Positions 16,744 to 26,724 of a DNA stretch of 64,000 nt are shown piece after piece. The position numbers and the translations under genes were made by a program. Position 1 is the stretch's first letter, and the number at the start of each line of letters is the position of its first letter. A model generated the notes under the pieces. That model searched no databases. It worked only from the letters and a program-made list of their open reading frames with translations, and had not been told where the DNA came from. This DNA is from Labilibaculum sp. (GTDB lineage Bacteria; Bacteroidota; Bacteroidia; Bacteroidales; Marinifilaceae): the NCBI RefSeq assembly GCF_963664555.1, contig NZ_OY761461.1, forward strand, positions 1,922,001 through 1,986,000, in the 5' to 3' direction.

Positions 16744-17325
16744 TCACAAATGTTTTAAAATTTCTTCAGCATTCGATCGGTTTTTGTAATCAGGATCATA
16801 TTGTACATATTTTACGATGCCGTCTTTTCCAATCACATAAGTTGCAGGAACAGGAAGCGTCTGATCGTCATTGCCGTTGGAAACAGTTAAGTCAATACCA
16901 TATTCCATGTACTTTTCTTGTAATTTTTTAGGCAAAACAAAATTAACGCCATATTGCTTCATGATTTTGTAATCGATATCGTGCAGAATGGAGAATTCAA
17001 CTTTAGTCTTGTCAATTGTTTTTTCAATACTTACAGGAATTTCTGGAGTAATAGCAATCAATCGGGCACCTGCTTTTTTAAAATCTCTGATATGATCTTG
17101 CAGATGAGACAGGTGCTTATTGCACAAAGGACACCATTGTCCGCGGTAAAATACCACGATTAATTGTTCATTTTCTAAAATTTCATCGCTTACTATTGTT
17201 TTGCCATTTTGATCCATTGCCTTGAACATTGGAGCTTTTTGTCCCACTAAAATGTTGCTTTGTTCGTTCTGACCAAAACTTATAAAACAGATTAGTAATA
17301 AAGCTGCAGTGAATATATTTTTCAT
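16744..17325 (-). CDS. Exported peroxiredoxin-like (AhpC/TSA family) protein
   Basis: A 193-residue thioredoxin-fold protein. A signal peptide (MKNIFTAALLLICFISFGQ) predicts export. The motif FYRGQWCPLC (about residues 60-69) has the AhpC/TSA redox site with a CxxC arrangement, and PVPATYVIGKDG carries the cis-Pro region. It probably reduces peroxides or acts as a thiol oxidoreductase in the periplasm. It is the only gene between the ABCG terminator and IS copy A, whose left end lies 116 bp upstream of its start, so the IS may have displaced upstream regulatory sequence. Confidence 0.85.
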   Translation of the reverse strand: MKNIFTAALLLICFISFGQNEQSNILVGQKAPMFKAMDQNGKTIVSDEILENEQLIVVFYRGQWCPLCNKHLSHLQDHIRDFKKAGARLIAITPEIPVSIEKTIDKTKVEFSILHDIDYKIMKQYGVNFVLPKKLQEKYMEYGIDLTVSNGNDDQTLPVPATYVIGKDGIVKYVQYDPDYKNRSNAEEILKHL

Positions 17326-17441
17326 ATGCTGAGTATTATTTGTGAAATAAAATACAAATTAGTCTTTTATTTTTCTTTTTAAGCAACTAGCCGGTTGTGT
17401 TGGCGTTAATGATTTGTTAATGGCAATAAATACAAAAAAAA

Positions 17442-19243
17442 AGAGGCTGTCTCAAATGAGATAGTCTCTTTTTCGTTTTATAGTTTTTTATATTTATCAC
17501 TGATTTCTTATTTTAGAGATATGAAATTAGTCCCTCAAAAATCTCATTTCAAAGCCTATCATCAAAACCAGATGATTCTTTTTCCGCCTTCTCTCTCGGA
17601 TTTCATATCATCTGAACACCCTGTTCGTACCATCAGCAGTATTATTGATGGTGTCCAGATAGATCGTATCCTTGAAAAATACAGTTATACGGGAGCAAAG
17701 GCCTATCATCCCAAAATGATGCTTAAGTTATTAGTTTATTCCTATTTGTGTAATGTATATTCCTCTCGAAAAATAGAGCAGGCGGCATCAGAAAATGTAC
17801 ATTTCATGTGGTTGTCAGGGATGCAAAAGCCAGATCACAATACGATTGCCCGCTTTAGAAGCAGTCGATTAAAAGGTGTTTTAAAGGAAGTGTTCAGTCA
17901 AGTAGTCCTGTTACTGGTAGATTCCGGACATATTGATCTACAAACCATATATGTCGATGGCACCAAGATCGAGGCCAATGCAAATAAGTTTTCGTTTGTT
18001 TGGGGTAAAGCCATTCAAAAGAATATCCAACGCATGAAGGATCGGTTGGGGGAACTTTGGGATTATACAGAGCAGGTAGCCAAATCGGATTTAGCAAATG
18101 TAAGTAAGCCCGATTTAAGTGATGTTGATCCAGAAAAAATAGAGCAGACCATTGAGACAATTAATGAGGCCTTGAGGGATAAGAAAGTGGATGCTAAGAA
18201 ACGCCGGCAACTCAACTATGCCAAGAAGAATTATGCTGATAATCTCCGAAAAAACGAGCAAAAGCTAAAGATATTGGAAGAGCGAAATAGTTATTCAAAA
18301 ACGGATCCGGATGCAACCTTTATGCGAATGAAGGATGACTATATGCAAAATGGTCAGCTAAAACCAGGATATAACCTGCAGTTTAGCACACAAAATCAAT
18401 TCATTGTAAATTATTCAAACCATAATAATCCAACCGATACAAAAACCTTTATACCTCATATGAAAGAGGTTCAACAGTTGTATCCAGACAAACTAAACAG
18501 CGTATGTGCAGATTCCGGTTATGGGTCTGAGGAGAATTATGAATTTCTTGAAGCGGAAGGATTAACCTCTTTTGTGAAATACAATTACTTTCATAAAGAA
18601 CAAAAGAAGGGAGCCAAAACTTATTGCGAGTTTCACCCCAACAATTTATTCTACGACTCTAAACAGGATATTTACTACTGCCCAATGGGACAAGTAATGA
18701 ATCTTAAGAAGATAAAAAAGGAAAAAAGCCAAGCCGGTCATTTTAAGACAATCCATGTTTATCAAGCTCAAAACTGTAACGGATGCCCACTTAGGGGGAT
18801 GTGTCACAAAGCAAAAGGTAATCGAACGATTCAGATCAATCACCGACTCAACGAATTAAGAAGTAAAGCACGAGAACATTTAACCTCAGAAGAAGGATTG
18901 AAGCACAGGAGTCAAAGACCGGTTGATGTAGAGGCCGCTTTTGGTAACCTTAAACACAATAAAGGATTTAAACGATTTTTACTTCGTGGCAAAGAAAAAG
19001 TAGAAATCGAAATGGGATTATTGGCTCTAGCCATAAATCTTAAGAAAATGAATAGTAGAAAAGTGGCCTAACGGCCTTTCTTAATTCTTTTGAAGTCCTA
19101 TTTCCTCTATATGAAACCTCTGTTTTGCATATTGGAGGTAAAAAAGACTTCCAAAAACAAATAAGCAGTATAAGGCAGTTTAATCTCAAAAAAACAAAAG
19201 ATCATGAAAAAGAGGATGTCTACTTTGTTATGAGACATCCTCT
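17442..19243 (+). mobile_element. IS1182-type insertion sequence, copy A
   Basis: An 1,802-bp element bounded by 12-bp inverted repeats AGAGGCTGTCTC and GAGACATCCTCT (one mismatch). The limits are set by comparison with copy B at 33047-34848, where similarity stops at the same bases. Each end also folds into a hairpin: the left end pairs GTCTC with GAGAT a few bases inside, and the right end pairs AGAGGATGTCT with AGACATCCTCT. No convincing target duplication is visible. It lies between the peroxiredoxin start and the OsmC stop, 22 bp from the latter. Confidence 0.9.
17521..19071 (+). CDS. IS1182 family transposase (copy A)
   Basis: A 516-residue DDE transposase. The N-terminal DUF772-type region contains HPKMMLKLLVYSYL and HNTIARFR. 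Candidate catalytic acids are Asp in YVDGTKIEA, Asp in ADSGYGSEE and Glu in VDVEAAFGNLKHN. A Cys-containing segment (NCNGCPLRGMCHKAKG) matches the zinc-like insertion of the family. The protein is identical to copy B, so both are recent insertions and probably intact. It starts 79 bp inside the element. Confidence 0.95.
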   Translation: MKLVPQKSHFKAYHQNQMILFPPSLSDFISSEHPVRTISSIIDGVQIDRILEKYSYTGAKAYHPKMMLKLLVYSYLCNVYSSRKIEQAASENVHFMWLSGMQKPDHNTIARFRSSRLKGVLKEVFSQVVLLLVDSGHIDLQTIYVDGTKIEANANKFSFVWGKAIQKNIQRMKDRLGELWDYTEQVAKSDLANVSKPDLSDVDPEKIEQTIETINEALRDKKVDAKKRRQLNYAKKNYADNLRKNEQKLKILEERNSYSKTDPDATFMRMKDDYMQNGQLKPGYNLQFSTQNQFIVNYSNHNNPTDTKTFIPHMKEVQQLYPDKLNSVCADSGYGSEENYEFLEAEGLTSFVKYNYFHKEQKKGAKTYCEFHPNNLFYDSKQDIYYCPMGQVMNLKKIKKEKSQAGHFKTIHVYQAQNCNGCPLRGMCHKAKGNRTIQINHRLNELRSKAREHLTSEEGLKHRSQRPVDVEAAFGNLKHNKGFKRFLLRGKEKVEIEMGLLALAINLKKMNSRKVA

Positions 19244-19265
19244 AGATTACAAATTTAATTTCTGT

Positions 19266-19679
19266 TTATGCTTTTTGCATTTTATGAATCTGGTATGTTG
19301 TGTTCACACCTGCTTGGTGAAATAAAACACCTACCGGACACATTTTTAAAGTTTGTTGTAAGCACTTGTCGATTTTTTCATCACTTGCCTCAGAGTCAAT
19401 TCTTAATTCAACCTCAACGTCAGTAAAGGTTGGAGCGCTATCTTTTTGAAATCCCGTGGTATCTACTTCAAGAGCAGTAAATTCAATTCTCATTTTTTTT
19501 GCAACAACATTAAAAATTGTATTTACACAGCCAGAATAACTCATTAAGCACAATTCTAATGCAGTTGCACCAAGGTTTAGTCCATCTTTTGCTTGTGGTA
19601 AATCAAGAATTACTTCATGACCTCTATTATTTGTTACTGTAGATGTCATTTGATTAGTCCAAATTGTTGTAGCTTTCAT
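19266..19679 (-). CDS. OsmC family peroxide-reducing protein
   Basis: A 137-residue OsmC/Ohr superfamily protein. The two reactive cysteines are visible in LMSYSGCVNTIF (about residue 51) and LKMCPVGV (about residue 114), the usual pair that reduces organic hydroperoxides or other electrophiles. NLGATALELCL is the conserved helix before the first Cys. A -7 element TATCTTTG on the minus strand (19713-19720) precedes it. Its stop lies 22 bp from IS copy A, whose right-end hairpin may now serve as its terminator. Confidence 0.88.
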   Translation of the reverse strand: MKATTIWTNQMTSTVTNNRGHEVILDLPQAKDGLNLGATALELCLMSYSGCVNTIFNVVAKKMRIEFTALEVDTTGFQKDSAPTFTDVEVELRIDSEASDEKIDKCLQQTLKMCPVGVLFHQAGVNTTYQIHKMQKA

Positions 19680-19712
19680 ATTGTATTTTTAGTTGTTTTA
19701 AATTTCAGTTTG

Positions 19713-19720
19713 CAAAGATA
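19713..19720 (-). promoter_or_regulatory. -7 promoter element of the OsmC gene
   Basis: Minus-strand TATCTTTG fits TAnnTTTG, 34 bp upstream of the start codon. No clear -33 element. Confidence 0.4.
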
Positions 19721-19948
19721 TATAATTATCCAGATGTGTCGCTATTTTTTTTGTTTGTTTAACAGCATGTCGGAAAAGTTTTCAGGTAAGTTGTTGATAA
19801 TGTGTCAAATTGGCTGGTTGTTTAACCTTCGTTCAGACATTTTTTCTGCTAGTTGACCAAATTATTGATTTGGCAAATGTTTTGAACGATTCGTTTTGAA
19901 TGATAATTAGCCATGTTTTATAATAAATGAAGTCGTAAAATCAAAAAT

Positions 19949-22540
19949 ATGAATTACAATAATTTTACAATTAAATCGCAGCAGGCAATTGAAAAAGCAT
20001 TTCAATTAGCTGCTGGTAAACAACAGCAGGCAGTTGATACCGGACACATTTTAAAGGGTGTTTTGGTAGAAGGTGAGAATATTACCAATTTCCTGCTTAA
20101 AAAGCTGGGTGTAAATGTATTAAGTTTTTCTTTGGTTGTGGATCAGATCATCGAAAGTTATCCTAAAGTAGTTGGAGGAGAACCTTATCTTTCGAGAGAA
20201 GCAACAAGTGCTTTGCAGTTTTCAACTGAAATTTCAAAAAAGATGGGCGATCAGTTTGTTTCTCTGGAGCACATATTACTTGGACTTTTGAAAGGTAGAG
20301 ATCAAATTTCAAATTTACTGAAGGATAATAACGTGAATGAGAAAGATCTAAGTTCTGCTATCACTGAATTGCGAAAGGGAGCTAAGGTGGACTCTCAAAC
20401 TGCTGAGGATACATTTAATTCTTTGCGGAGATTTGCAATTGATTTAAATGAACGGGCCCAAAATGGGAAATTAGACCCTGTAATTGGCCGCGATGAGGAA
20501 ATAAGAAGAATTCTTCAGATTTTATCAAGAAGAACGAAAAACAATCCGATTCTAATTGGTGAACCGGGTGTTGGAAAAACAGCAATTGCCGAAGGCCTGG
20601 CTCATCGTATTGTAAAGGGTGATGTGCCGGATAATTTAAAGAGCAAGCAAGTTTTTTCTTTGGATATGGGAGCATTGATCGCAGGGGCAAAATACAAAGG
20701 CGAATTTGAGGAACGTCTAAAATCTGTGGTGAAAGAGGTGGTTGAGTCGGAAGGTGATATTGTTTTGTTTATTGATGAGATTCACACTTTGATTGGTGCA
20801 GGCAAAGGGGAAGGTGCTATGGATGCAGCCAATATTTTAAAACCGGCATTGGCCAGAGGAGATTTAAGAGCCATTGGTGCTACTACCTTAGATGAATATC
20901 AAAAATATTTTGAAAAGGATAAAGCATTAGAGAGACGTTTTCAAAAGGTTATGGTGAATGAACCAGATACCTTAAGCGCAATTTCTATTCTTCGCGGATT
21001 AAAAGAACGTTATGAAAATCATCATAAGGTTCAGATTAAAGACGAAGCAATTATAGCAGCTGTTGAGCTTTCGCAGCGATATATTTCGGATCGTTTTTTG
21101 CCGGATAAAGCGATTGATTTGATTGATGAGGCGGCTTCAAAATTACGTATTGAAATGAATTCATTGCCAGAAGAACTGGACGAAATTGAAAGACGTATTA
21201 AGCAATTGGAAATTGAGCGAATGGCCATTCAGCGGGAAGGTGATAAAAAGAAATTGGAAGATTTATCGAGGGAAATTGCGGAGTTGAATGATGAAAGAAA
21301 TCGTCTTCGTGCAAAATGGGAAGCTGAACGCGAAGTGATTGATGGCATTCAAAAGAATAAGGAGGAATTGGAAAACCTGAAGTACGAGGCCGAAAAAGCA
21401 GAGCGTGAAGGTGATTATGCCAGAGTTGCAGAAATTCGTTATGGCAGAGTTAAAGAGGTTGAGGAAGAAATTGAGCGTTTGAATGAACAACTGAAAATCA
21501 ATCAGAATTCGGATGCCATGATTAAAGAGGAGGTTGGAAGTGAAGATATTGCTTATGTAGTATCTCGCTGGACAGGAATTCCTGTAAATAGAATGTTAAA
21601 GAGTGAAAGGCAAAAATTGCTTGGTTTGGAAACAGAGCTTCACAAAAGAGTGGTAGGACAAGAGGAGGCAATTTCGGCTGTTGCAGATGCAGTTCGCAGA
21701 AGTAGAGCAGGTTTGCAGGATGCGAAAAGGCCAATAGGATCGTTTATTTTTTTGGGAACAACCGGTGTAGGAAAAACGGAATTGGCAAAAGCATTGGCTG
21801 AATTCCTGTTTGATAATGAAAACTACATGACACGAATTGATATGTCAGAATATCAGGAACGTCACTCAGTTTCAAGATTAATTGGAGCTCCTCCGGGATA
21901 CGTTGGCTACGATGAAGGTGGCCAATTAACCGAAGCAGTTCGCAGAAAACCATACTCTGTTGTGCTTCTTGACGAGATTGAGAAAGCACATCCGGATGTT
22001 TTTAATATTCTGCTGCAGGTGCTTGATGACGGAAGACTTACGGATAATAAAGGAAGGGTTGTTGATTTCAAGAATACAATTATCATCATGACTTCAAATG
22101 TAGGCTCTTACCTGATTCAGGAAAAGATTGCGAACATGAATTCGAACAATAGGGGAGAATTAATTTGGGAAGCACGAAATGAAGTTCTCGATTTATTGAA
22201 AAAGACGATTCGTCCTGAATTTTTAAACCGAATTGATGAAACGATTGTATTTACTCCCTTAGATCGGGAAGAGGTAAAGCAAATTGTTCGTTTACAGTTT
22301 GAGATGGTAAAATCGATGCTCATAAAAAATGAAATTAATATTGAGTTGAGCGAAAAAGCAGTTAATTACCTTGGAAATGTTGGATTTGATCCACAATTTG
22401 GTGCACGTCCAATAAAACGGGTATTGCAAAGAGAGGTTCTTAACGAACTGTCAAAACAAATTTTATCGGAAAGTATCACTCATCATCAAAAGATTTTAAT
22501 TGATGCTGAGGAAAATGGATTGGTTTTTCGTAATCTGTAA
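19949..22540 (+). CDS. clpB: ATP-dependent disaggregase ClpB
   Basis: An 863-residue Hsp100 chaperone that works with DnaK to extract and refold proteins from aggregates in the cytoplasm. Order: N-terminal Clp repeat domain (1-145), first AAA+ domain with GEPGVGKTA (about 205) and VLFIDEIHTL, the long coiled-coil middle domain (about 400-525) that separates ClpB from ClpA/ClpC, second AAA+ domain with GTTGVGKTE (about 605) and VVLLDEIEKAH, and the C-terminal domain. Length is normal. No CIRCE or other heat-shock operator is evident upstream. A strong terminator follows at 22564-22599. Confidence 0.97.
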   Translation: MNYNNFTIKSQQAIEKAFQLAAGKQQQAVDTGHILKGVLVEGENITNFLLKKLGVNVLSFSLVVDQIIESYPKVVGGEPYLSREATSALQFSTEISKKMGDQFVSLEHILLGLLKGRDQISNLLKDNNVNEKDLSSAITELRKGAKVDSQTAEDTFNSLRRFAIDLNERAQNGKLDPVIGRDEEIRRILQILSRRTKNNPILIGEPGVGKTAIAEGLAHRIVKGDVPDNLKSKQVFSLDMGALIAGAKYKGEFEERLKSVVKEVVESEGDIVLFIDEIHTLIGAGKGEGAMDAANILKPALARGDLRAIGATTLDEYQKYFEKDKALERRFQKVMVNEPDTLSAISILRGLKERYENHHKVQIKDEAIIAAVELSQRYISDRFLPDKAIDLIDEAASKLRIEMNSLPEELDEIERRIKQLEIERMAIQREGDKKKLEDLSREIAELNDERNRLRAKWEAEREVIDGIQKNKEELENLKYEAEKAEREGDYARVAEIRYGRVKEVEEEIERLNEQLKINQNSDAMIKEEVGSEDIAYVVSRWTGIPVNRMLKSERQKLLGLETELHKRVVGQEEAISAVADAVRRSRAGLQDAKRPIGSFIFLGTTGVGKTELAKALAEFLFDNENYMTRIDMSEYQERHSVSRLIGAPPGYVGYDEGGQLTEAVRRKPYSVVLLDEIEKAHPDVFNILLQVLDDGRLTDNKGRVVDFKNTIIIMTSNVGSYLIQEKIANMNSNNRGELIWEARNEVLDLLKKTIRPEFLNRIDETIVFTPLDREEVKQIVRLQFEMVKSMLIKNEINIELSEKAVNYLGNVGFDPQFGARPIKRVLQREVLNELSKQILSESITHHQKILIDAEENGLVFRNL

Positions 22541-22563
22541 AAATATCAAACTTGATTAAATAC

Positions 22564-22599
22564 AAAGCCTGCTTGCATTGTGAGCAGGCTTTTTTTAGC
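22564..22599 (+). terminator. Intrinsic terminator of clpB
   Basis: AAAGCCTGCT pairs with AGCAGGCTTT around a 9-base loop, followed by a run of T. Confidence 0.9.
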
Positions 22600-22779
22600 T
22601 TAAAATTTGATTGCAGCAATATGGAATTGTGAAGGTTGAAGTTTATCTGTTATTTCAAACCATTGCGGAGATTTTTTTATGCTTTTCAAGGACAATTTTT
22701 ATAAATTGAGATTTAATTTAATTTCTTTGTTAATTGATAAATTTTGAAAATTAGTACTGTAACTCTAAAATAGGAATAA

Positions 22780-24213
22780 ATGTCTTTGATAGAATTAAAA
22801 ACCAAGTGGCTTGAAAACTATAAAACAGCACCTGCCCAATTAGAAAAAATGGGCGATATTAATGGCTTAATTAGTGCTTTTAATGCCAATGTTGATGCAG
22901 TGATAAAAGTGAAAGGCAAAGGCATTCAAAAACTAATTGCCGAAAACAAGCTCAATACGGATTTGATTCTTGGTGAAGGAGAGAATAGCATTCGTTCCAA
23001 TGAAGATGCAATTCGTGGTTTTCTGAATTGTTTTAAAAATGGAATTGCCGAAGAATGGTTGATTGAGGATGTTGAGGTTTTTGAATGGCTAAACAAAAAT
23101 GTGGGTTACGATAAAATGCAAATGGGAGGCCAGGGCGGTATTGTTGCAAATGTGATGGCGGTTTGTGGTGTAAACTCGGTTTATGTGCATTGTGCATCAG
23201 CACCTAAAGATCAGTCTAAACTGTTTTTAGATCTTCCCAATTTATTAACAAACGATGAAAACGGCGAAATTAAGCAGGCATCTAAGGTCGATCGCTCTAA
23301 TGATTTAGCCTTAATACATTGGATTATCGAATTTGATAAAGGAGATTCCATCAGTTTGAACGGTGAAACTTATGTGTGCCCGAAAGCAAACCGTTTTATT
23401 GCGACCTATGATCCATTGAATTTTAAATTGCATATCGACGGGAATTTTGCAAACAGAATGTCGCAAAACGATATCAATCCTGAATATATTATTTTGTCTG
23501 GTTACCAAATGCTTCATGAGTCTCTTCGTGATGGAACCAAAGGAACCGATCGAATCGATTTTTCAAAGGCAATGATTGCAAAATGGAGAGAATCCTGTCC
23601 TGATAGCTTACTGCATTTAGAAGTTGCATCTACTCAAAACAAAGTAATACGTAAATATTTAATTGACAATTTGGTTGATTGTGTTGATAGTTTAGGTTTT
23701 AACGAACGGGAATTAATTGATATTTTAGAAGTGATTGGGGAGGACGAATTGGCGAAGAAATGTGAAGAAAACACCAATAGTTCGAATCTGTTTGAAGGAA
23801 TGTTAAAGATTCGCGAATATACAAATTGCTCTCGAATGCAGCTTCATATGTTTGGTTTGTACCTTACTCTTCAGGAAAAAGGATTTAAAGTTTCTCCGCT
23901 TCAGAACCGAAATGGAATGCAATTAGCTGCTACTGTTGCTGCAGCAAAAGCAGGAACAGGTGCCATCGATAACAAAGATGTATTGCTTTGGGCTAAAGAT
24001 CATGAAGTATCTGAGGTGGGATTAAATGAATTGTCAAACCTTTCGGAGTTTGTAACCAAACTTTTCGGTAATCATCAGCTCATGGAAACAGGAATATTCA
24101 CAAATGAAGAATTAGAAATTATTGCTGTTCCAACCATCTTAATTGAAAAACCGGTTACACTTGTTGGAATGGGAGACACAATCTCTTCGGTATCATTGGT
24201 TGGTGCTCGTTAG
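22780..24213 (+). CDS. ADP-dependent glucokinase/phosphofructokinase family protein
   Basis: A 477-residue member of the ADPGK/ADP-PFK family of the ribokinase superfamily, which phosphorylates glucose or fructose 6-phosphate with ADP as donor. Evidence: N-terminal FNANVDAVIKV, sugar-site MGGQGGIVANV, SLGFNERELI (the family's NxxE/FNERE metal element) and, near residue 463, VGMGDTISS with the GxGD catalytic Asp. The family is best known from archaea and animals and is uncommon in bacteria, so glycolytic use of ADP is an inference; substrate specificity cannot be assigned. It has its own terminator and no sugar-metabolism partner in an operon. Confidence 0.85.
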   Translation: MSLIELKTKWLENYKTAPAQLEKMGDINGLISAFNANVDAVIKVKGKGIQKLIAENKLNTDLILGEGENSIRSNEDAIRGFLNCFKNGIAEEWLIEDVEVFEWLNKNVGYDKMQMGGQGGIVANVMAVCGVNSVYVHCASAPKDQSKLFLDLPNLLTNDENGEIKQASKVDRSNDLALIHWIIEFDKGDSISLNGETYVCPKANRFIATYDPLNFKLHIDGNFANRMSQNDINPEYIILSGYQMLHESLRDGTKGTDRIDFSKAMIAKWRESCPDSLLHLEVASTQNKVIRKYLIDNLVDCVDSLGFNERELIDILEVIGEDELAKKCEENTNSSNLFEGMLKIREYTNCSRMQLHMFGLYLTLQEKGFKVSPLQNRNGMQLAATVAAAKAGTGAIDNKDVLLWAKDHEVSEVGLNELSNLSEFVTKLFGNHQLMETGIFTNEELEIIAVPTILIEKPVTLVGMGDTISSVSLVGAR

Positions 24214-24239
24214 AGAAGAATAAAATTGTAATTTAAAAA

Positions 24240-24282
24240 GGGAGGTAATGAAATCAACAGATTTCATTACCTCCCTTTTTTT
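24240..24282 (+). terminator. Strong intrinsic terminator of the ADP-dependent kinase gene
   Basis: A perfect 16-bp stem (GGGAGGTAATGAAATC and complement) with an AACA loop, then seven T. Confidence 0.92.
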
Positions 24283-24292
24283 GAGACATAGA

Positions 24293-24321
24293 AAAGCCCC
24301 GATATGGTACTTTCGGGGCTT
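24293..24321 (-). terminator. Hairpin, probable terminator of the GH92 gene
   Basis: AAGCCCCGA pairs with TCGGGGCTT. On the minus strand it is followed by TTTT. It lies 85 bp after the GH92 stop. Between them is a CTAACTAACTCTAATCTAAATCACTAACTAATC-like tract (24351-24382) that resembles the leader motif of the 12.4-13.3 kb array. Confidence 0.6.
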
Positions 24322-24406
24322 ACTTCTGAACTACTTGTGTGGAATAGTTCTAACTAACTCTAATCTAAATCACTAACTAATCTTTACCGTTCAATAATTT
24401 CAAATG

Positions 24407-26683
24407 TCAATCGATATTACTCATCGAATAGGGAACAAATCTTGGATTGCTTCCCCATGTTTTATTTGGTCTTGAACCCATATCCAATATTAGTTTTGCT
24501 CCGTTAATAATTTCCGAATGCCTAAAATAGGGTCCTTTTAATTCCTTACCATTTAAATTTGCCGATTGAATGTATTTATTTTCTGCAGAGCAGTTGTTCG
24601 CAATTATTTGCAAATGTTTTCCATTGTCTAAATCTATTGTAATCTCGCTAAATATAGGACTTCCAATATTGTATTCCGGAACGCCCGGGGTTACCGGATA
24701 AAATCCCATGGCCGAGAAAACATAGAATGCAGATAGACCTCCGCCATCTTCATCACCACAAATTCCGAATGGTGAGTTGGTGAACCATACTTCCATCAGG
24801 GAACGGATTCGTTTTTGTGTTTTCCATGGAGCTCCTGAATAATTATACAGATAAGGAATGTGAAGACTTGGTTCATTTCCCATTACAAATTGGCCGGTTA
24901 GGCCGGTTGCATCAGGAAAGATATCCCAATAATCCCATTTCGGAATTCCAAATGGTTCAACAAATAGTTGATCGAGCTTTGCATTGAATGCTTTGTTGCC
25001 ACCCATTAAATTTATCAATCCTGCAATATCATGCTGAATATCCCAGGTATAAGTCCATGAATTGTTTTCTGCAAAGTAATCTCTACCGCCTAAACCTCCT
25101 GATAATTTTGGATCGAATGGCCGAATCCATTCTCCATCAGATGATCTTGGAGCCATGAAACCTATTTCAGGATCATAATGGTTTTTGTAATTATTCGATT
25201 TTTTTAAGAAAAGCTGACAATCATCTTCCTTGTTTAATTCTTTTGCCAATACAGAAATACACCAATCGTCGTAGCTATGACCTAGTGTTAAGGCCACTGC
25301 TTGTCTTTTTTCCCAATGGTGAACTTCTTTTACCCATTCTTTCTCCCCCGGCTTTAAGGCTGGGAAAAAACCATTTTCATGATAAAAGGTATCAAGTTCT
25401 GTTGCCGGACCATTTTTCCATGGCAACATGGTTGCTTCCAGTTCATTCTTTTTTAATCCTTCAAAGGCTTTTTCAATATCAAATCCTCGTATGCCTTTAA
25501 AGTAGGCATCAGTAATTACTGATGAAGCATGATTTCCGTTCATGCAGGTATGATCACCTGTAAACAATGGGAAAGATGGCATCCAGCCACTTTGTTCATA
25601 CATCTTAACATAGGAATTGATCTTTTTTGATTGATTTTTAGGATCAATTAAGCACATTAATGGATGAGTTGCCCGGTAGGTATCCCAAACCCAATCGTCA
25701 ACGAAAAAATCAACGCCATCATCACTATGGATTTTTTGATCGTAATTACTAAAGTATTTTCCGTCTTCAGAAATATTCACCATTCTCTCATAGCAACGAT
25801 AAAGGGCCGTGTAAAAAACTGTTTTTTGATCTTCACTTCCGCCTTTTACCTGTATTTTGCTTAGTGCATTATTCCATATTAGTTTGTGATATTTTTTGTA
25901 CTGATCAAAATCCCAATTCGGTGTTTCTGTTTTTAAATGCTGTTCTGCCTCTTCTGTTGAAATATAGGAAACAGCTATTTTAAGTTGTAATGCATTTGAA
26001 GTATCGTCAAATCGAAAAAACGTTCCGATTTTATCACCAGAAATAGTTGTGCAGTTAGAATTTAATTTGTTTGAGTCGAAAGTGCCGTAATTTGAAATGT
26101 TTTGATCAAATTTGACTGCAAAATAAACTTTCACAGGATGCTCAAGATCAATGCCATCAACCGCAGTAATCATATCAAAACCTGTAATTGTATTTTTTTT
26201 GGGAGAAATGTTAAATGCTCCATTGTTTCTGCATTGTAAGTATAAATTAGCAGGGGCGCTGTTTGTGAAGCTAAATTTTGTGAATGAAACGTGTTGACTT
26301 GCAGTCAATTCCATTCTGATATCAGAATCTTCCAATAAAACAGAATAGTAATAGGGACTTACTGTTTCTTGGTCATGATCATAGGCAGATTCCCAGTTTT
26401 CAGGTTCTTGCGAAGTAGGATTCTGAGAAATCATGAATTTACCGACTGTTCCTTTCCTGTGAGAAACAATAGAGAAGGGAAAGTGTGTAATTTTCTCACT
26501 TTGATAACCTTTTGGTTCTTTTGATATGCGCATCATACTGTTGGGAAGATGCACCAATGGAATTGTTGGTTCGAGCATATGACCAATGCCTCCAATATTT
26601 GGATTCACATAGTCGACAATTTTCTTTTGAGCAAATAAGGTCAAAGAAAAAAGTAGAGAGAATAGTAAAATTAGCTTCTTCAT
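24407..26683 (-). CDS. GH92 family glycosidase (alpha-mannosidase)
   Basis: A 758-residue exported glycoside hydrolase; GH92 enzymes are Ca2+-dependent exo-alpha-mannosidases. Signal peptide MKKLILLFSLLFSLTLFAQ. The N-terminal beta-sandwich begins VDYVNPNIGG; the (alpha/alpha)6 domain holds DDWVWDTYRATHPL, GWMPSFP, GNEPSLHIPYLY (likely catalytic acid Glu) and FGICGDEDGGGLSAFY (likely base Asp). Length is typical. It stands alone, without a SusC/SusD pair, so it is not part of a visible polysaccharide locus. A -7 element TAGTTTTG lies on the minus strand at 26717-26724. Confidence 0.92.
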   Translation of the reverse strand: MKKLILLFSLLFSLTLFAQKKIVDYVNPNIGGIGHMLEPTIPLVHLPNSMMRISKEPKGYQSEKITHFPFSIVSHRKGTVGKFMISQNPTSQEPENWESAYDHDQETVSPYYYSVLLEDSDIRMELTASQHVSFTKFSFTNSAPANLYLQCRNNGAFNISPKKNTITGFDMITAVDGIDLEHPVKVYFAVKFDQNISNYGTFDSNKLNSNCTTISGDKIGTFFRFDDTSNALQLKIAVSYISTEEAEQHLKTETPNWDFDQYKKYHKLIWNNALSKIQVKGGSEDQKTVFYTALYRCYERMVNISEDGKYFSNYDQKIHSDDGVDFFVDDWVWDTYRATHPLMCLIDPKNQSKKINSYVKMYEQSGWMPSFPLFTGDHTCMNGNHASSVITDAYFKGIRGFDIEKAFEGLKKNELEATMLPWKNGPATELDTFYHENGFFPALKPGEKEWVKEVHHWEKRQAVALTLGHSYDDWCISVLAKELNKEDDCQLFLKKSNNYKNHYDPEIGFMAPRSSDGEWIRPFDPKLSGGLGGRDYFAENNSWTYTWDIQHDIAGLINLMGGNKAFNAKLDQLFVEPFGIPKWDYWDIFPDATGLTGQFVMGNEPSLHIPYLYNYSGAPWKTQKRIRSLMEVWFTNSPFGICGDEDGGGLSAFYVFSAMGFYPVTPGVPEYNIGSPIFSEITIDLDNGKHLQIIANNCSAENKYIQSANLNGKELKGPYFRHSEIINGAKLILDMGSRPNKTWGSNPRFVPYSMSNID

Positions 26684-26716
26684 TAAAAAAGTATTCTAAG
26701 TGATATAATTTTGAAG

Positions 26717-26724
26717 CAAAACTA
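26717..26724 (-). promoter_or_regulatory. -7 promoter element of the GH92 gene
   Basis: Minus-strand TAGTTTTG fits TAnnTTTG, 34 bp before the start codon; -33 element unclear. Confidence 0.4.

Noticed and set aside
17894..18160. Antisense ORFs inside the transposase (and their copies at 34130-34396)
   Set aside because: They mirror the coding strand of a well-supported gene and have no family features.
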